Assembly (NCBI GenBank): GCA_021298195.1
Contig: JAJTEQ010000003.1
Location: 1-64,000 of the forward strand
Origin: Ilumatobacteraceae bacterium
GTDB taxonomy: Bacteria; Actinomycetota; Acidimicrobiia; Acidimicrobiales; Ilumatobacteraceae
Length of the DNA: 64,000 nucleotides
Reading direction: 5' to 3'
A program made the translations under genes and the position numbers. Positions 26,106-34,578 of the stretch are shown here, piece after piece. The stretch's first letter is position 1. The number at the start of each line of letters is the position of its first letter. The notes beneath the pieces were generated by a model. That model worked only from the letters and a program-made list of their open reading frames with translations. It had not been told where the DNA came from and did not search any database.

Positions 26106-26873
26106 GTGGCCCTTCCGCGACATGCCCATCCGTATCTGGAACCTCACGTCGCCGGTGACTTCATTCCGTTCGCCCATCGAGGCGGAACGAGCGAATGGCC
26201 CGAGAACACCCTGCCGGCGTTCCGTCACGCGGTCGGGCTCGGCTATCGCTACCTCGAGACCGATGTGCAGCTGACCGCCGACGGTCACCTCGTGGCCTTC
26301 CACGACGACGATCTGCGTCGAACCTGTGGTCGTGACGGTCGGATCAGCGAGATGTCCCGGACCGAACTGGCCGCGGTCCGAGTCGACGGGCGTGAACCGA
26401 TTCCGCTCCTCGTCGATCTCTTCGAGGAATTCCCCGATTCGATGATCAACATCGACGCCAAGAGTGACGCCACGGTCGATCCGCTGATCGATCTGTTGCG
26501 CCGCATGAACGCACTCGACCGAGTGTGCATCGGCTCGTTCAGCCATCGGCGTCTGATGCGTGTTCGTCAGGAACTCGGCCCCGACGTCTGCACCAGTGCC
26601 AGTCCGCGCGAGGTCGCCCAATGGCTGACGGGCCGCGTTCCCACCGGTCCCTCCTGCTTGCAGGTGCCGGTGAAACAAGGACCGTTGACGGTCACCACGG
26701 CGGCTCGCGTCGAGCGGGCCGAGCGGGCCGGGCTACCCGTTCACGTCTGGACGATCGATCACCCCGAGGAGATCCAACGGCTCATCGACATCGGCGTTCA
26801 CGGCATCATGACCGACCAACCCGCGGTGTTGCGCTCGGTCTGCGAGCACAACTCGTTGTGGCGGACTACTTGA
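26106..26873 (+). CDS. glycerophosphodiester phosphodiesterase
   Basis: A 255-residue GDPD-family phosphodiesterase releasing an alcohol and glycerol-3-phosphate from phospholipid head groups. The TIM-barrel catalytic motifs are FAHRGGTSEWPENT (His/Arg near residue 24) and ETDVQLTADGHLVAFHDDDL with acidic metal ligands and the second histidine. VHVWTIDHPEEIQRLIDIGVHGIMTDQP is the normal C-terminal strand. No signal peptide is seen, so it acts in the cytoplasm. GTG at 26106 is preferred; an in-frame ATG at 26067 overlaps the aldehyde dehydrogenase start. Its last eight bases overlap the convergent gene. Confidence 0.88.
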   Translation: MALPRHAHPYLEPHVAGDFIPFAHRGGTSEWPENTLPAFRHAVGLGYRYLETDVQLTADGHLVAFHDDDLRRTCGRDGRISEMSRTELAAVRVDGREPIPLLVDLFEEFPDSMINIDAKSDATVDPLIDLLRRMNALDRVCIGSFSHRRLMRVRQELGPDVCTSASPREVAQWLTGRVPTGPSCLQVPVKQGPLTVTTAARVERAERAGLPVHVWTIDHPEEIQRLIDIGVHGIMTDQPAVLRSVCEHNSLWRTT

Positions 26874-28026
26874 CCAGAGGCATGACCTCGTTCATGAAGC
26901 GTGCCATCTGCTCGTCGGCCTTCTTGTAGGAGTCACCGAGCATGTGCGGGAAGATCGTGACGTACTCGAGACCCAACAAGTCCTTGTAGAACTGCACTCC
27001 CTCGGCGACCTGTTCGGGTGTTCCCAACAGGATCGTCTTGTTGTCCACCGACTCCTGCAAGGTCGGGATGAGACCGGGCTTGGCCGGCTTGCCGTCCTCC
27101 CCCATGTAGCCCCGACTCCATCCGTACGGACCGAGGAACTTCCAGAACTCGTCGTGACCCGGCGTCGCACTCTGCCAGGCCTTCTCGTACGAGTCCTCGA
27201 TGCGCACCGAGATGACCAACATTCGCTTGGCTCCCGGAGCCGGAGCGACTCCGGTGGCCGCTTCCTGCTTCTCGGAGTAGGTGTCCCAGAACCGCTTGAT
27301 GAACGAGTAGTGCTGATTCCAGAAGACCGCCGAGTGACCGATGCGCGCGACGTAGTCGAGCGTCGGCGGGCTGGTGACCGCCTGCCAGATCTCGTACGGG
27401 TAGATGGGACGCGGGACCAAGGTCAGATGCTGAACGGTGCTTCCGCGATCCGGGATACCGGGTAGCGGGATCTGGAAGTGCTTGCCCGAGAACGAGAACG
27501 TCTCGTTCGACATGGCGCGCCGGATGATCTCCATCGATTCCTCGAACACCTCGCGGTTCAACTCGTCGTCGGCCGACTTCTCCGGGTTGTCGTGCGAACC
27601 GATCGACACGCCCTTTTCGTTGAGGTGCAACACCTCGCGCGGAACTGTTCCGCGACCGACGCCCAGAACTCCGCGACCCCCGGAGAGGTTGTGAAGCGTC
27701 GCGAAATCCTCGGCCAGACGGAGCGGGTTCCATTGCGGCACCACGTTGAACATGGCCCCCAACTTGATGCGCTTGGTTTGGGCGGCGATCCAGGCCGAAA
27801 TCAGGAGGCCGTTCGGGATGACCTCGTATCCCTCGTACTGGAAGTGGTGTTCAGTCGTCCAGAAGGAGTCGAAACCCAAACGATCGGCTTCGATCGCCGA
27901 GTTCACGTAATCCAACGTGGCTTTCCACATGTGGTCGTTGGAATAACGACGGTCGAGTGGCGCTGGCGGACCGGAGCCGGCGTCGTCCATCTCGACTCCA
28001 CCGAAAAAGAACGCACCGACCTTCAT
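26866..28026 (-). CDS. luciferase-like flavin-dependent oxidoreductase
   Basis: 386 residues of the bacterial-luciferase-like (LLM) superfamily, using FMNH2 or F420. It shows the barrel start MKVGAFFFGG, FWTTEHHFQYEGYEVIPNGLLISAWIAAQTKRIKLG, NPLRLAEDFATLHNLSGGR and GVGRGTVPREV, and ends with a GTPEQVAEGVQFY helix. Substrate unknown. The ATG at 28026 has GGGAGG seven bases upstream. It overlaps the convergent diesterase gene by eight bases. A second member of the superfamily is encoded at 29376. Confidence 0.9.
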   Translation of the reverse strand: MKVGAFFFGGVEMDDAGSGPPAPLDRRYSNDHMWKATLDYVNSAIEADRLGFDSFWTTEHHFQYEGYEVIPNGLLISAWIAAQTKRIKLGAMFNVVPQWNPLRLAEDFATLHNLSGGRGVLGVGRGTVPREVLHLNEKGVSIGSHDNPEKSADDELNREVFEESMEIIRRAMSNETFSFSGKHFQIPLPGIPDRGSTVQHLTLVPRPIYPYEIWQAVTSPPTLDYVARIGHSAVFWNQHYSFIKRFWDTYSEKQEAATGVAPAPGAKRMLVISVRIEDSYEKAWQSATPGHDEFWKFLGPYGWSRGYMGEDGKPAKPGLIPTLQESVDNKTILLGTPEQVAEGVQFYKDLLGLEYVTIFPHMLGDSYKKADEQMARFMNEVMPLVK

Positions 28027-28085
28027 GCGAGCCTCCCTACCTGTCTGGTCACTACCGCCGACAGTACCACCGGGTCTCCCGGGTC

Positions 28086-29327
28086 TCAGGGGTCGTCGTG
28101 GAATCGACGAGTGGTCGTCGTCACCACCACTTCACGCCCGCCCTTGAACACCCGCCGGTCGAGTGGCGCGTCGGCGATGGCCTCGCGAACCGACGCCGCG
28201 TCGATCACCAGGAAGTCGGCCGGCGAACCGACCGCCACGTCCACCTCCTCGTGACCGAGCACCCGACGGACCGCGTTACCGACGAGGTCGAATGCCGCAG
28301 CGGGCAACTGATGCGACGCCATGATGGACAGTGCCGCGGTCTCGAGGGGGTCGCTTCGTCCGACGGGGTTGAACGGATCCTGCACGTTGTCGCCACCCAA
28401 CGCGACCGTGGTTCCCGACTCGCGCAGGACGTCGATGGGCGCGATCCCCCGCGGCATGGCCTGCGGCTGCTCGCGACCCTGAAGGAACAGATTGGTCGGG
28501 GGCAACGCGATGACGGAGACGCCGACCGCGGCGACCATCCGCGCGATCTCGCGTTGAGCGTCGAGAGGCTGCACCGAGAGGCTGACACAGTGGCTGGCCG
28601 CGACGGATCGTTCGAATCCGGTCGACACGACCTGACGGACCAATTCCACGAGGGTCAACATCTTCGGGTCGAGAGTCTCGTCGACATGAAGATCGAGACC
28701 CACACCCGCCTCGGTCGCCGCGGCCAGAGCCTCGCGGATCATCCCCGCACCATCGGGCTCGAGGTGCGGGCATCCACCCACCAGATCCGCGCCCAACGCC
28801 AACGCCTCGCGCAACGCACGACGATTCCCGGCCCCCTCCGATCCGGCAAGGGGAGAATGCATCAGAGCGACGATTTGCAGGTCGGCGAGATGTCGGGTGA
28901 CGTCACGAGCGGCGAGCACCGCGCGCAGGTGCACGTGCGTCGGGTCACTTTCGCCCACGTTCACGTGCGTGCGGATCGTGGTGACTCCGTTGGCCACCAA
29001 CTTGCGGATGGCCTCGGTGGCCCGCGCGGTCATTTCGTCCAGTCCGAATTCACCGCGCTCTTCGGCCGCGACCCAGGCGTGGATCGCTCCCATCAGGTCT
29101 CCGGACGGATTCGGCACGCGTTCGGCCGTCAAGGCTTTGTCGAGGTGGGCGTGCGGCTCCCCGAGCGCCGGCAACACGAGCCATCCCTCCAGCGACGTTC
29201 CGACTCGATCGTTCGAGACGGGTTCGACCGCCGACACCCGACCCTCGACGACCTCGATGTCGACCAACGAGCCGTTCGTCAGGCGGGCCCGTCGCAACCA
29301 CCGGGAAACAGCCGGTTCGTTCGACAT
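28086..29327 (-). CDS. cytosine-deaminase-like amidohydrolase
   Basis: 413 residues of the metal-dependent amidohydrolase family closest in motif to CodA-type cytosine/isoguanine deaminases: LPALGEPHAHLDKALTAE (HxH metal pair), LHVDETLDP, AASHCVSLSVQPL (metal histidine) and GGDNVQDPFNPVG, equivalent to the CodA H-D-D-V-x-D-P loop. The substrate could be cytosine, creatinine or another ring amide. The ATG at 29327 is supported by AGGAGG five bases upstream; a TTG three bases further is possible. It is divergent from a luciferase-like gene by 48 bases. Confidence 0.85.
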   Translation of the reverse strand: MSNEPAVSRWLRRARLTNGSLVDIEVVEGRVSAVEPVSNDRVGTSLEGWLVLPALGEPHAHLDKALTAERVPNPSGDLMGAIHAWVAAEERGEFGLDEMTARATEAIRKLVANGVTTIRTHVNVGESDPTHVHLRAVLAARDVTRHLADLQIVALMHSPLAGSEGAGNRRALREALALGADLVGGCPHLEPDGAGMIREALAAATEAGVGLDLHVDETLDPKMLTLVELVRQVVSTGFERSVAASHCVSLSVQPLDAQREIARMVAAVGVSVIALPPTNLFLQGREQPQAMPRGIAPIDVLRESGTTVALGGDNVQDPFNPVGRSDPLETAALSIMASHQLPAAAFDLVGNAVRRVLGHEEVDVAVGSPADFLVIDAASVREAIADAPLDRRVFKGGREVVVTTTTRRFHDDP

Positions 29328-29375
29328 CAAGTCCTCCTGTTCTCCCGCGTGCCGCCGATGTGGAATCGTAGGCGA

Positions 29376-30152
29376 GTGCGCACCTGTGTCTGGATCTATC
29401 CGAACGTGACGGCGTCATCCATCGTCGACGCGATCGTGACCCTCGACGAGGCCGGCGTCGACGAGGTGTGGGTGGCCGATGAGGGTGTGGCACGGGAACC
29501 ATTCGCTCTTCTGGCCGCGGCCGCCATGGTCACTCGTCGCATCACGTTGGGCGTCGGCATCACCTCACCGCTGTTGCGTCATCCCGGCGCGGTGGCCTCG
29601 ACCGCGATGACCATCGACGAACTGAGCAACGGACGAATGGTGCTCGGGTGGGGCGTGGGGGGCCACGAGTCGCTCGGGCCGTTCTCCCTGGCGACCGACA
29701 AGCCCGTGGCGGTCGTTCGCGACGCCATCGAGACGGCGAGCGCCGTGTTCAGCGGTCGGACGAGCGCTCGTTACACCCCACCCGACCATGCGGCTCCGTC
29801 GCGGATCATCCCGCAGTTCGTCGGCGCCCGCGGGCCTCAGCTGAACCGTCTCGCTTCGCGAGTGGCCGACGGTGTGTTCCTCTCCGGTTTCACCTCCGAG
29901 ACCGCTCGTGACCCGATCCGCGAGGCCCGCTCGGTCCGACCCGTTCACGTGACCTTGTGCGTTTCGGCTCGTTTCGGCGGAGTGGCCGACGAGTGGTCGA
30001 TCGCCGGTGACCCATCCGAGGTGGGCCGGCAGTTGCGGATCGCGCGCGAGACCCACCGACCGGACTGCATCGGAATCGCCTTGGTGGACCGGGACCCCCT
30101 GCCCGTCATGATCGAGCGGGCCGTCGAATCGCTCCGGGCGCTGAACGACTGA
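29376..30152 (+). CDS. luciferase-like flavin-dependent oxidoreductase
   Basis: About 258 residues of the LLM superfamily: a barrel with VDEVWVADEGVAREPFALLAAAAMVTRRITLGVGIT, LRHPGAVASTAMTIDELSNGRMVLGWGVGG and VADGVFLSGF. It is shorter than the protein at 26866 and resembles the 5,10-methylene-tetrahydromethanopterin-reductase-like F420 group. The GTG at 29376 is preferred (MRTCVWIYPN), but an ATG at 29358 is possible. It ends in a TGATCA shared with the next gene's stop. Confidence 0.86.
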   Translation: MRTCVWIYPNVTASSIVDAIVTLDEAGVDEVWVADEGVAREPFALLAAAAMVTRRITLGVGITSPLLRHPGAVASTAMTIDELSNGRMVLGWGVGGHESLGPFSLATDKPVAVVRDAIETASAVFSGRTSARYTPPDHAAPSRIIPQFVGARGPQLNRLASRVADGVFLSGFTSETARDPIREARSVRPVHVTLCVSARFGGVADEWSIAGDPSEVGRQLRIARETHRPDCIGIALVDRDPLPVMIERAVESLRALND

Positions 30153-30443
30153 TCAGCGATCGCGCACGATGTCGTAGACGCGCATCGTGCATTCCCGGAA
30201 CAGATCGCCCATCCGGCGGTCCACCTCGTCCACCTGTTCGGGGGTGATTCGCTTCCAAAGTTCACGACTCTCCCACCAGATCACCGCGTGGATCTCGTTC
30301 GGTTCGGATTCCTCGATCCACATCTGCTTGCGCACGAAACCGTCGCAACCTTCGAGGTATCGGCTCCAGACCTCCTCCTCGCGGGCCAGCCACACGGCGC
30401 GCTCGTCGGGGGTCACACGAAACGTCAACCACTCCACGACCAC
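30153..30443 (-). CDS. conserved protein of the TIGR03792-like family
   Basis: 96 residues starting MVVEWLTFRVTPDERAVWLAREEEVWSRYLEGCDGFVRKQMWIEE, then AVIWWESRELWKRI. The pattern (V-E-W-L-x-F-x-V ... W ... GF-x-x-K ... W-I) matches the small conserved TIGR03792 proteins first defined in cyanobacteria, an alpha/beta-barrel-type fold like antibiotic-biosynthesis monooxygenases. No catalytic residues are assigned in that family. It abuts the luciferase-like gene by a shared TGATCA and is divergent from the desaturase gene by 43 bases. Confidence 0.75.
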   Translation of the reverse strand: MVVEWLTFRVTPDERAVWLAREEEVWSRYLEGCDGFVRKQMWIEESEPNEIHAVIWWESRELWKRITPEQVDEVDRRMGDLFRECTMRVYDIVRDR

Positions 30444-30486
30444 GCGACCGACTCTAGCGATGCCTATGCTCCGACGTGGGGGAACG

Positions 30487-31530
30487 ATGAATTCACGATC
30501 GACGACACCGCGCGATTACCGACTCACCGGGCCCGAGGGAGCCGTGGCCGAGAGCGCGGGACTGGCGGGAGCCGATTGGTACCGCAGCCCGGTGGATCGC
30601 GACGAACTGCTGACCATCATGCAACGCTCCGACCGACGAGCGACCCTGGACACGCTCCTGTGGCTGGTGTTGCTGGTCGCTTCGGGAACGTGGGTGGTTC
30701 TCACGTGGCTCTCGTGGTGGACGTTGCCGGCCATGTTCGTGTACGGAACGCTGTACGGGTCGGCGTCCGACGCGCGTTGGCACGAATGTGGTCATCGCAC
30801 GGCGTTCAAGTCCAAGACGGCGAACCTCGTCGTGTACCACGTGGCGTCGTTCATGGACCTGCGCGAACCCGTCTCGTGGCGCTGGAGCCACAACCGACAC
30901 CATGCCGACACCATCATCGTCGGACGCGACGCCGAGATCGCCTATCCCCGTCCGACTCCGTTCTGGAAGATCGCCCTCGAGATGTTCGGCGTGCTGAGTG
31001 CGCTCAAGGAATTCGGCAAGTACCTGCACAACCTGGTGGGGCGCCTTCATCCCGACGAGGCAACGTACCTTCCGCCCCGTGAAGCGTCGCGGGCGATCCT
31101 GTGGGGTCGCGTGCACCTGTCGATCTGGCTGGTGGTGATCACGACATCGATCGTGTCCGGCTCGTGGTTGCCGCTGGTGATGGTGGGCCTTCCGTCCTTG
31201 TACGGCCGCTGGCTGTTGGTGGTCTTCGGCACCACCCAACACGCCGGTCTCGCCGAGGACGTGCTCGACCACCGACTGAACACCCGCACGGTGTACATGA
31301 ATCGGGTGTGGCGCTTCCTGTACCTGAACATGAACTACCACCTCGAGCACCACATGTACCCGTCGGTGCCCTACCACGCCCTGCCGCGGTTGCACACGTT
31401 GATCAAGGACGACCTCCCCGAGCCGTTCCCGAACATGCGCGCCGCGTACCGAGTGATCCTGCCCGCGCTACGACGTCAACAACGGGACCACTCGTTCGCC
31501 CTGAGTCCGGGGTACGCGCGACCCGAGTGA
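30487..31530 (+). CDS. membrane fatty-acid desaturase/hydroxylase-like di-iron protein
   Basis: 347 residues with the histidine boxes of membrane di-iron desaturases: HECGH (in ARWHECGHRTAF), HNRHH (SWRWSHNRHHAD) and HLEHH (NYHLEHHMYPSVPYHALP), plus QHAG. Four transmembrane helices are predicted (LWLVLLVASGTWVVLTWLSWW and others). The third box with two adjacent His and MNYHLEHH is typical of acyl-lipid desaturases and related hydroxylases such as MocD/RtxC. Substrate unknown. The ATG at 30487 has GGGGGAA upstream; a TATGCT -10 candidate lies at 30465-30470. Confidence 0.85.
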   Translation: MNSRSTTPRDYRLTGPEGAVAESAGLAGADWYRSPVDRDELLTIMQRSDRRATLDTLLWLVLLVASGTWVVLTWLSWWTLPAMFVYGTLYGSASDARWHECGHRTAFKSKTANLVVYHVASFMDLREPVSWRWSHNRHHADTIIVGRDAEIAYPRPTPFWKIALEMFGVLSALKEFGKYLHNLVGRLHPDEATYLPPREASRAILWGRVHLSIWLVVITTSIVSGSWLPLVMVGLPSLYGRWLLVVFGTTQHAGLAEDVLDHRLNTRTVYMNRVWRFLYLNMNYHLEHHMYPSVPYHALPRLHTLIKDDLPEPFPNMRAAYRVILPALRRQQRDHSFALSPGYARPE

Positions 31531-31555
31531 CGTACGGGTGACGAATGTGTGACGG

Positions 31556-32431
31556 TCACTTGCCCCGAGAGTCGGTGGCCCACTTGCCGATCAGACGCCC
31601 GGACAACCAGCCGAAGAACAGAAAGACCGAGACTCCCAAGGCACTCGACAGGATCACCGAGGCGAACAACTGCTCGCCCTCCAACCGGTTCGCGTAACGC
31701 TTGAGCAACTGCCCGATCCCGACTTCGCCTTGACCGAAGAAGAAGTCACCGACGATCGCTCCGATCACCGACAAGCCGGCCGAGATCCGCAAACCCGCGA
31801 ACACCGCCGGGAGGGCCGCCGGGAACATCAAACGACGAAGTCGGGTGATTCGATTGGCTTTGTGCAACGTGAACAGGTCGTGCATGCCCTGATCGGCCGA
31901 GAGCAAACCGAAGAGGGTGTTCACCACGATCGGGAACAACGCGATGATCACGCACACCAGCACGCGGGACGAGAACCCGTAGCCGAACCAGAATCCGATC
32001 AGGGGAACGATGGCCAGAATGGGAATCGCCTGCAGCACCACCGCGTACGGGAAGATCGCCCGTTCGACCACCTTGGCCTGACTCATGACGATGGCCAGCA
32101 GGAAGCCGAGCAGAATCGCGATCAGGAGACCCCAGAAAGCCACCTTGGTGCTCGACCACATTCCCTCGAGCATGGTCGACAGGTTGTCCCAGTCGGCGAA
32201 ACCCACGTTCCACACCTCATGGGGTGGCTGCAAGAGGAACCGACGTTTCGGATCCAGCACCACGAGGCTGATGAAATACCAGACGCCCAGGATGATGAGA
32301 CCGACGGCCAACGGCGGCAGGACGGAGCCGGCGAAGTTGGCCCGACGCGAACGCTTTGCTCCGGGCGCCGCGACGGCGTCGGCGATGGTCGCTGCCACCG
32401 GATCGAACGTCGACTGGTCGTCGAGGGTCAT
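31556..32431 (-). CDS. ABC transporter permease, nitrate/sulfonate/taurine type
   Basis: 291 residues with six helices and the BPD-transport permease signature (SLARTLT-like EAA loop here LRRLMFPAALPAVFAGLRISAGLSVIGAIVGDF). It belongs to the SsuC/TauC/NrtB group, which also imports pyrimidine precursors and other small anions. The ATG at 32431 overlaps the stop of the ATPase gene (ATGA). The binding protein is encoded divergently at 33381. Confidence 0.9.
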   Translation of the reverse strand: MTLDDQSTFDPVAATIADAVAAPGAKRSRRANFAGSVLPPLAVGLIILGVWYFISLVVLDPKRRFLLQPPHEVWNVGFADWDNLSTMLEGMWSSTKVAFWGLLIAILLGFLLAIVMSQAKVVERAIFPYAVVLQAIPILAIVPLIGFWFGYGFSSRVLVCVIIALFPIVVNTLFGLLSADQGMHDLFTLHKANRITRLRRLMFPAALPAVFAGLRISAGLSVIGAIVGDFFFGQGEVGIGQLLKRYANRLEGEQLFASVILSSALGVSVFLFFGWLSGRLIGKWATDSRGK

Positions 32432-33165
32432 GAGTGCGCTCCTCTCAGGGCGAAGCTGACCTGTCCGCAGAGTTCGGCGAAGCGAGCGTCGAACCGCAGA
32501 TCCGGTTTGCGGGGATACTCGAACGGAACGTCGAACGAGGCGACCAATCGCCCGGGGCGCGACGACATCACGTGCACCTTGGTCGACAGATAGACCGCCT
32601 CGCTGATCGAATGCGTGATGAAGAGACCGGCGAAACGTTCCTGCTCGAAAAGACGGAGGGTCTCCTCGTTGAGGCGCTCGCGGGTGATCTCGTCGACCGC
32701 ACCGAAAGGCTCGTCGAACAGGAACACCGGAGGCTTCAACGTGAGCGTTCGGGCGAGCGAGGCGCGCATTCGCATGCCACCCGACAGCGAACGCGGATAA
32801 TGATTCTCGAAGCCGCGCAAACCCACCAGGTCGATGGCGTCCTCGGCGAGTTGGATGCGCCGCTCCTTGTCGTAACCGTGGAGTTCGGCGAGCAACTCCA
32901 CGTTGCGACGCACGGTACGCCAGGGAAGGAGCGTGGCATCCTGGAAGACGTAACCGATGCGGTCCCGATCGACCGAGATCTCTCCCGACGTCGCCTCGAG
33001 CAATCCGGACGCGATCTTGAGCAACGTCGACTTACCGCAACCGGACGGACCGACGATGGTGACGAACTCTCCCTTGCCCACGTCCAAGGAGACGTCGGAC
33101 AGGGCCTTCGTACCGTCGGGGAACGTCATCGACACGTTCCGGAAGGACAACGGGGACTGCGACAT
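32428..33165 (-). CDS. ABC transporter ATPase, nitrate/sulfonate/taurine type
   Basis: 245-residue ATPase pairing with the permease at 31556. Walker A is GPSGCGKST (about 39-47), Q-loop VFQDATLLPW, signature LSGGMRMRASLARTL, Walker B FLFDEPFGAVDE and H-loop THSISEA. LLPW after the Q-loop is typical of the SsuB/TauB subfamily. The ATG at 33165 has TGGAG upstream and is preferred to the longer frame reaching 33207. Confidence 0.93.
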   Translation of the reverse strand: MSQSPLSFRNVSMTFPDGTKALSDVSLDVGKGEFVTIVGPSGCGKSTLLKIASGLLEATSGEISVDRDRIGYVFQDATLLPWRTVRRNVELLAELHGYDKERRIQLAEDAIDLVGLRGFENHYPRSLSGGMRMRASLARTLTLKPPVFLFDEPFGAVDEITRERLNEETLRLFEQERFAGLFITHSISEAVYLSTKVHVMSSRPGRLVASFDVPFEYPRKPDLRFDARFAELCGQVSFALRGAHS

Positions 33166-33328
33166 TCGTGCTCCAGACTGGGACCGCCGGCCCCGCGACT
33201 CGATCATAGTCTCGGGCGTCGGGGCCCCACGAGGGTCGATCTCGATTCACGAATCCGCTCCTCTCGTTCGAGATTTGATTTTTCGTTCAATGGAAGTCCC
33301 TCGTCGATCGCCCGCTAGGAGCGTGAAC

Positions 33329-33334
33329 TATTGT
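33329..33334 (+). promoter_or_regulatory. possible -10 element of the ABC binding-protein gene
   Basis: TATTGT in the 215-base divergent region fits TANNNT and would give a leader of about 39 bases. No good -35 was found. The rest of the region (33166-33380) contains an AT-richer patch around 33270-33295 but no clear operator repeat. Confidence 0.3.
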
Positions 33335-33380
33335 CGTGGTCATCGGGCCCACGTGGTGTGGGTCCACAAGGGGAGGAACA

Positions 33381-34520
33381 ATGAGGAACAAGACCAAGCG
33401 ACTTTTGCTGGCTCTTCCGCTCGTTGCCGTTGGCGCGATCAGCGCCTGTGGCGGCGACGACGGTGGCTCGGCATCCGAATCGGGCGGCGAGGGCGTGCTC
33501 TCAGAGGCGTGTCCGGCGACGTTGGTCGTTCAGACCGACTGGTTCCCGGAATCCGAGCACGGAGCGCTCTACCAGATGTTGGGCGAGGATTACTCCGTCG
33601 ACGTGGCCAAGAAGATCGTGTCGGGAACCCTGATCGATTCCTCCGGCAACGACACCGGCGTGACCCTCGAGGTGCGCACGGGTGGTCCGGCGATCGGCTT
33701 CCAACCGGTGTCGGCGACCATGGCCGCCGACGAGTCGATCACCATGGGCTACGCGGCGACCGACGATCAGGCCTTCAGCTACGACGACATCCCGTTGTTG
33801 TCGGTCGTCGCACCGCTCGAGATCAACCCGCAGATCATCATGTGGGATCCCGAGACCTACCCCGACGTGGAGACCATCGCCGACCTCGGTGAGCAGGGCA
33901 TCACCATGAACGTGTTCGCGGGTGGCACCTACCTCGAGGTCTTCAAGGCCGAAGGCGTCGTGAGCGAGGACCAGATCGACCCGTCCTACGACGGAGGCCC
34001 GAGCCGCTTCATCTCCGAGGGCGGAAAGATCGCTCAGCAGGGCTTCGCCTCCGCCGAGCCGTGGCAGTACAAGAACGAGTTCACCGAGTGGGGCAAGGAC
34101 GTCAAGTACCAGTTGATCCACGACGCCGGATTCGAGATCTACGCCGCCACCTTGGCGATTCGTCAGTCCGACAAGGAAGCGCTCTCGGACTGTCTGAAGC
34201 TGTTCGTGCCGATCGTTCAGCAGGCGGCCATCGACTTCGTGAACGGCCCGGATCGTGCCAACGCGATCATCATCGACGCCGTCGAGCAGTACGCCGACTT
34301 CTGGGTGTACGGCGAGGGTGTGGCGGCTTATTCGGTCGAGACGCAGAAGGAGCTCGGCCTGGTGGGCAACGGCCCGAACGACACGCTCGGTGACTTCGAC
34401 TTCGACCGCGCCAACAAGGCGCTCCAGAAGATGAAGGACGCGGGCCTCGACGTGCCGGCCGACCTGACCGCCGAGGACATGTACACCAACGAGTTCATCA
34501 ACCCCGAGATCGGCCTCTGA
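33381..34520 (+). CDS. ABC transporter substrate-binding lipoprotein
   Basis: 379 residues. A lipoprotein signal peptide (MRNKTKRLLLALPLVAVGAISACGG, lipobox ISAC) and an NMT1/SsuA-type periplasmic-binding fold: LVVQTDWFPESEHGALYQMLGEDY and TYLEVFKAEG. It is divergent from its presumed permease and ATPase. The ligand is unknown; TDWFPESEHG resembles the start of binding proteins for thiamine-precursor and nitrogen-compound importers, a weak hint only. GGGAGG precedes the ATG at 33381. A strong terminator follows. Confidence 0.9.
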   Translation: MRNKTKRLLLALPLVAVGAISACGGDDGGSASESGGEGVLSEACPATLVVQTDWFPESEHGALYQMLGEDYSVDVAKKIVSGTLIDSSGNDTGVTLEVRTGGPAIGFQPVSATMAADESITMGYAATDDQAFSYDDIPLLSVVAPLEINPQIIMWDPETYPDVETIADLGEQGITMNVFAGGTYLEVFKAEGVVSEDQIDPSYDGGPSRFISEGGKIAQQGFASAEPWQYKNEFTEWGKDVKYQLIHDAGFEIYAATLAIRQSDKEALSDCLKLFVPIVQQAAIDFVNGPDRANAIIIDAVEQYADFWVYGEGVAAYSVETQKELGLVGNGPNDTLGDFDFDRANKALQKMKDAGLDVPADLTAEDMYTNEFINPEIGL

Positions 34521-34541
34521 TCTCGCGACACCCGAGTGGTG

Positions 34542-34572
34542 AAAAGGGGGCCGGGCAACCGGCCCCCTTTTT
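34542..34572. terminator. bidirectional Rho-independent terminator
   Basis: A perfect 9-bp stem GGGGGCCGG (34546-34554) / CCGGCCCCC (34559-34567) with loop GCAA, flanked by AAAA on the left and TTTTT on the right. It ends the binding-protein transcript on the plus strand and, because the A-run mirrors the T-run, also the creatininase transcript on the minus strand. Confidence 0.92.
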
Positions 34573-34578
34573 CGTTTC

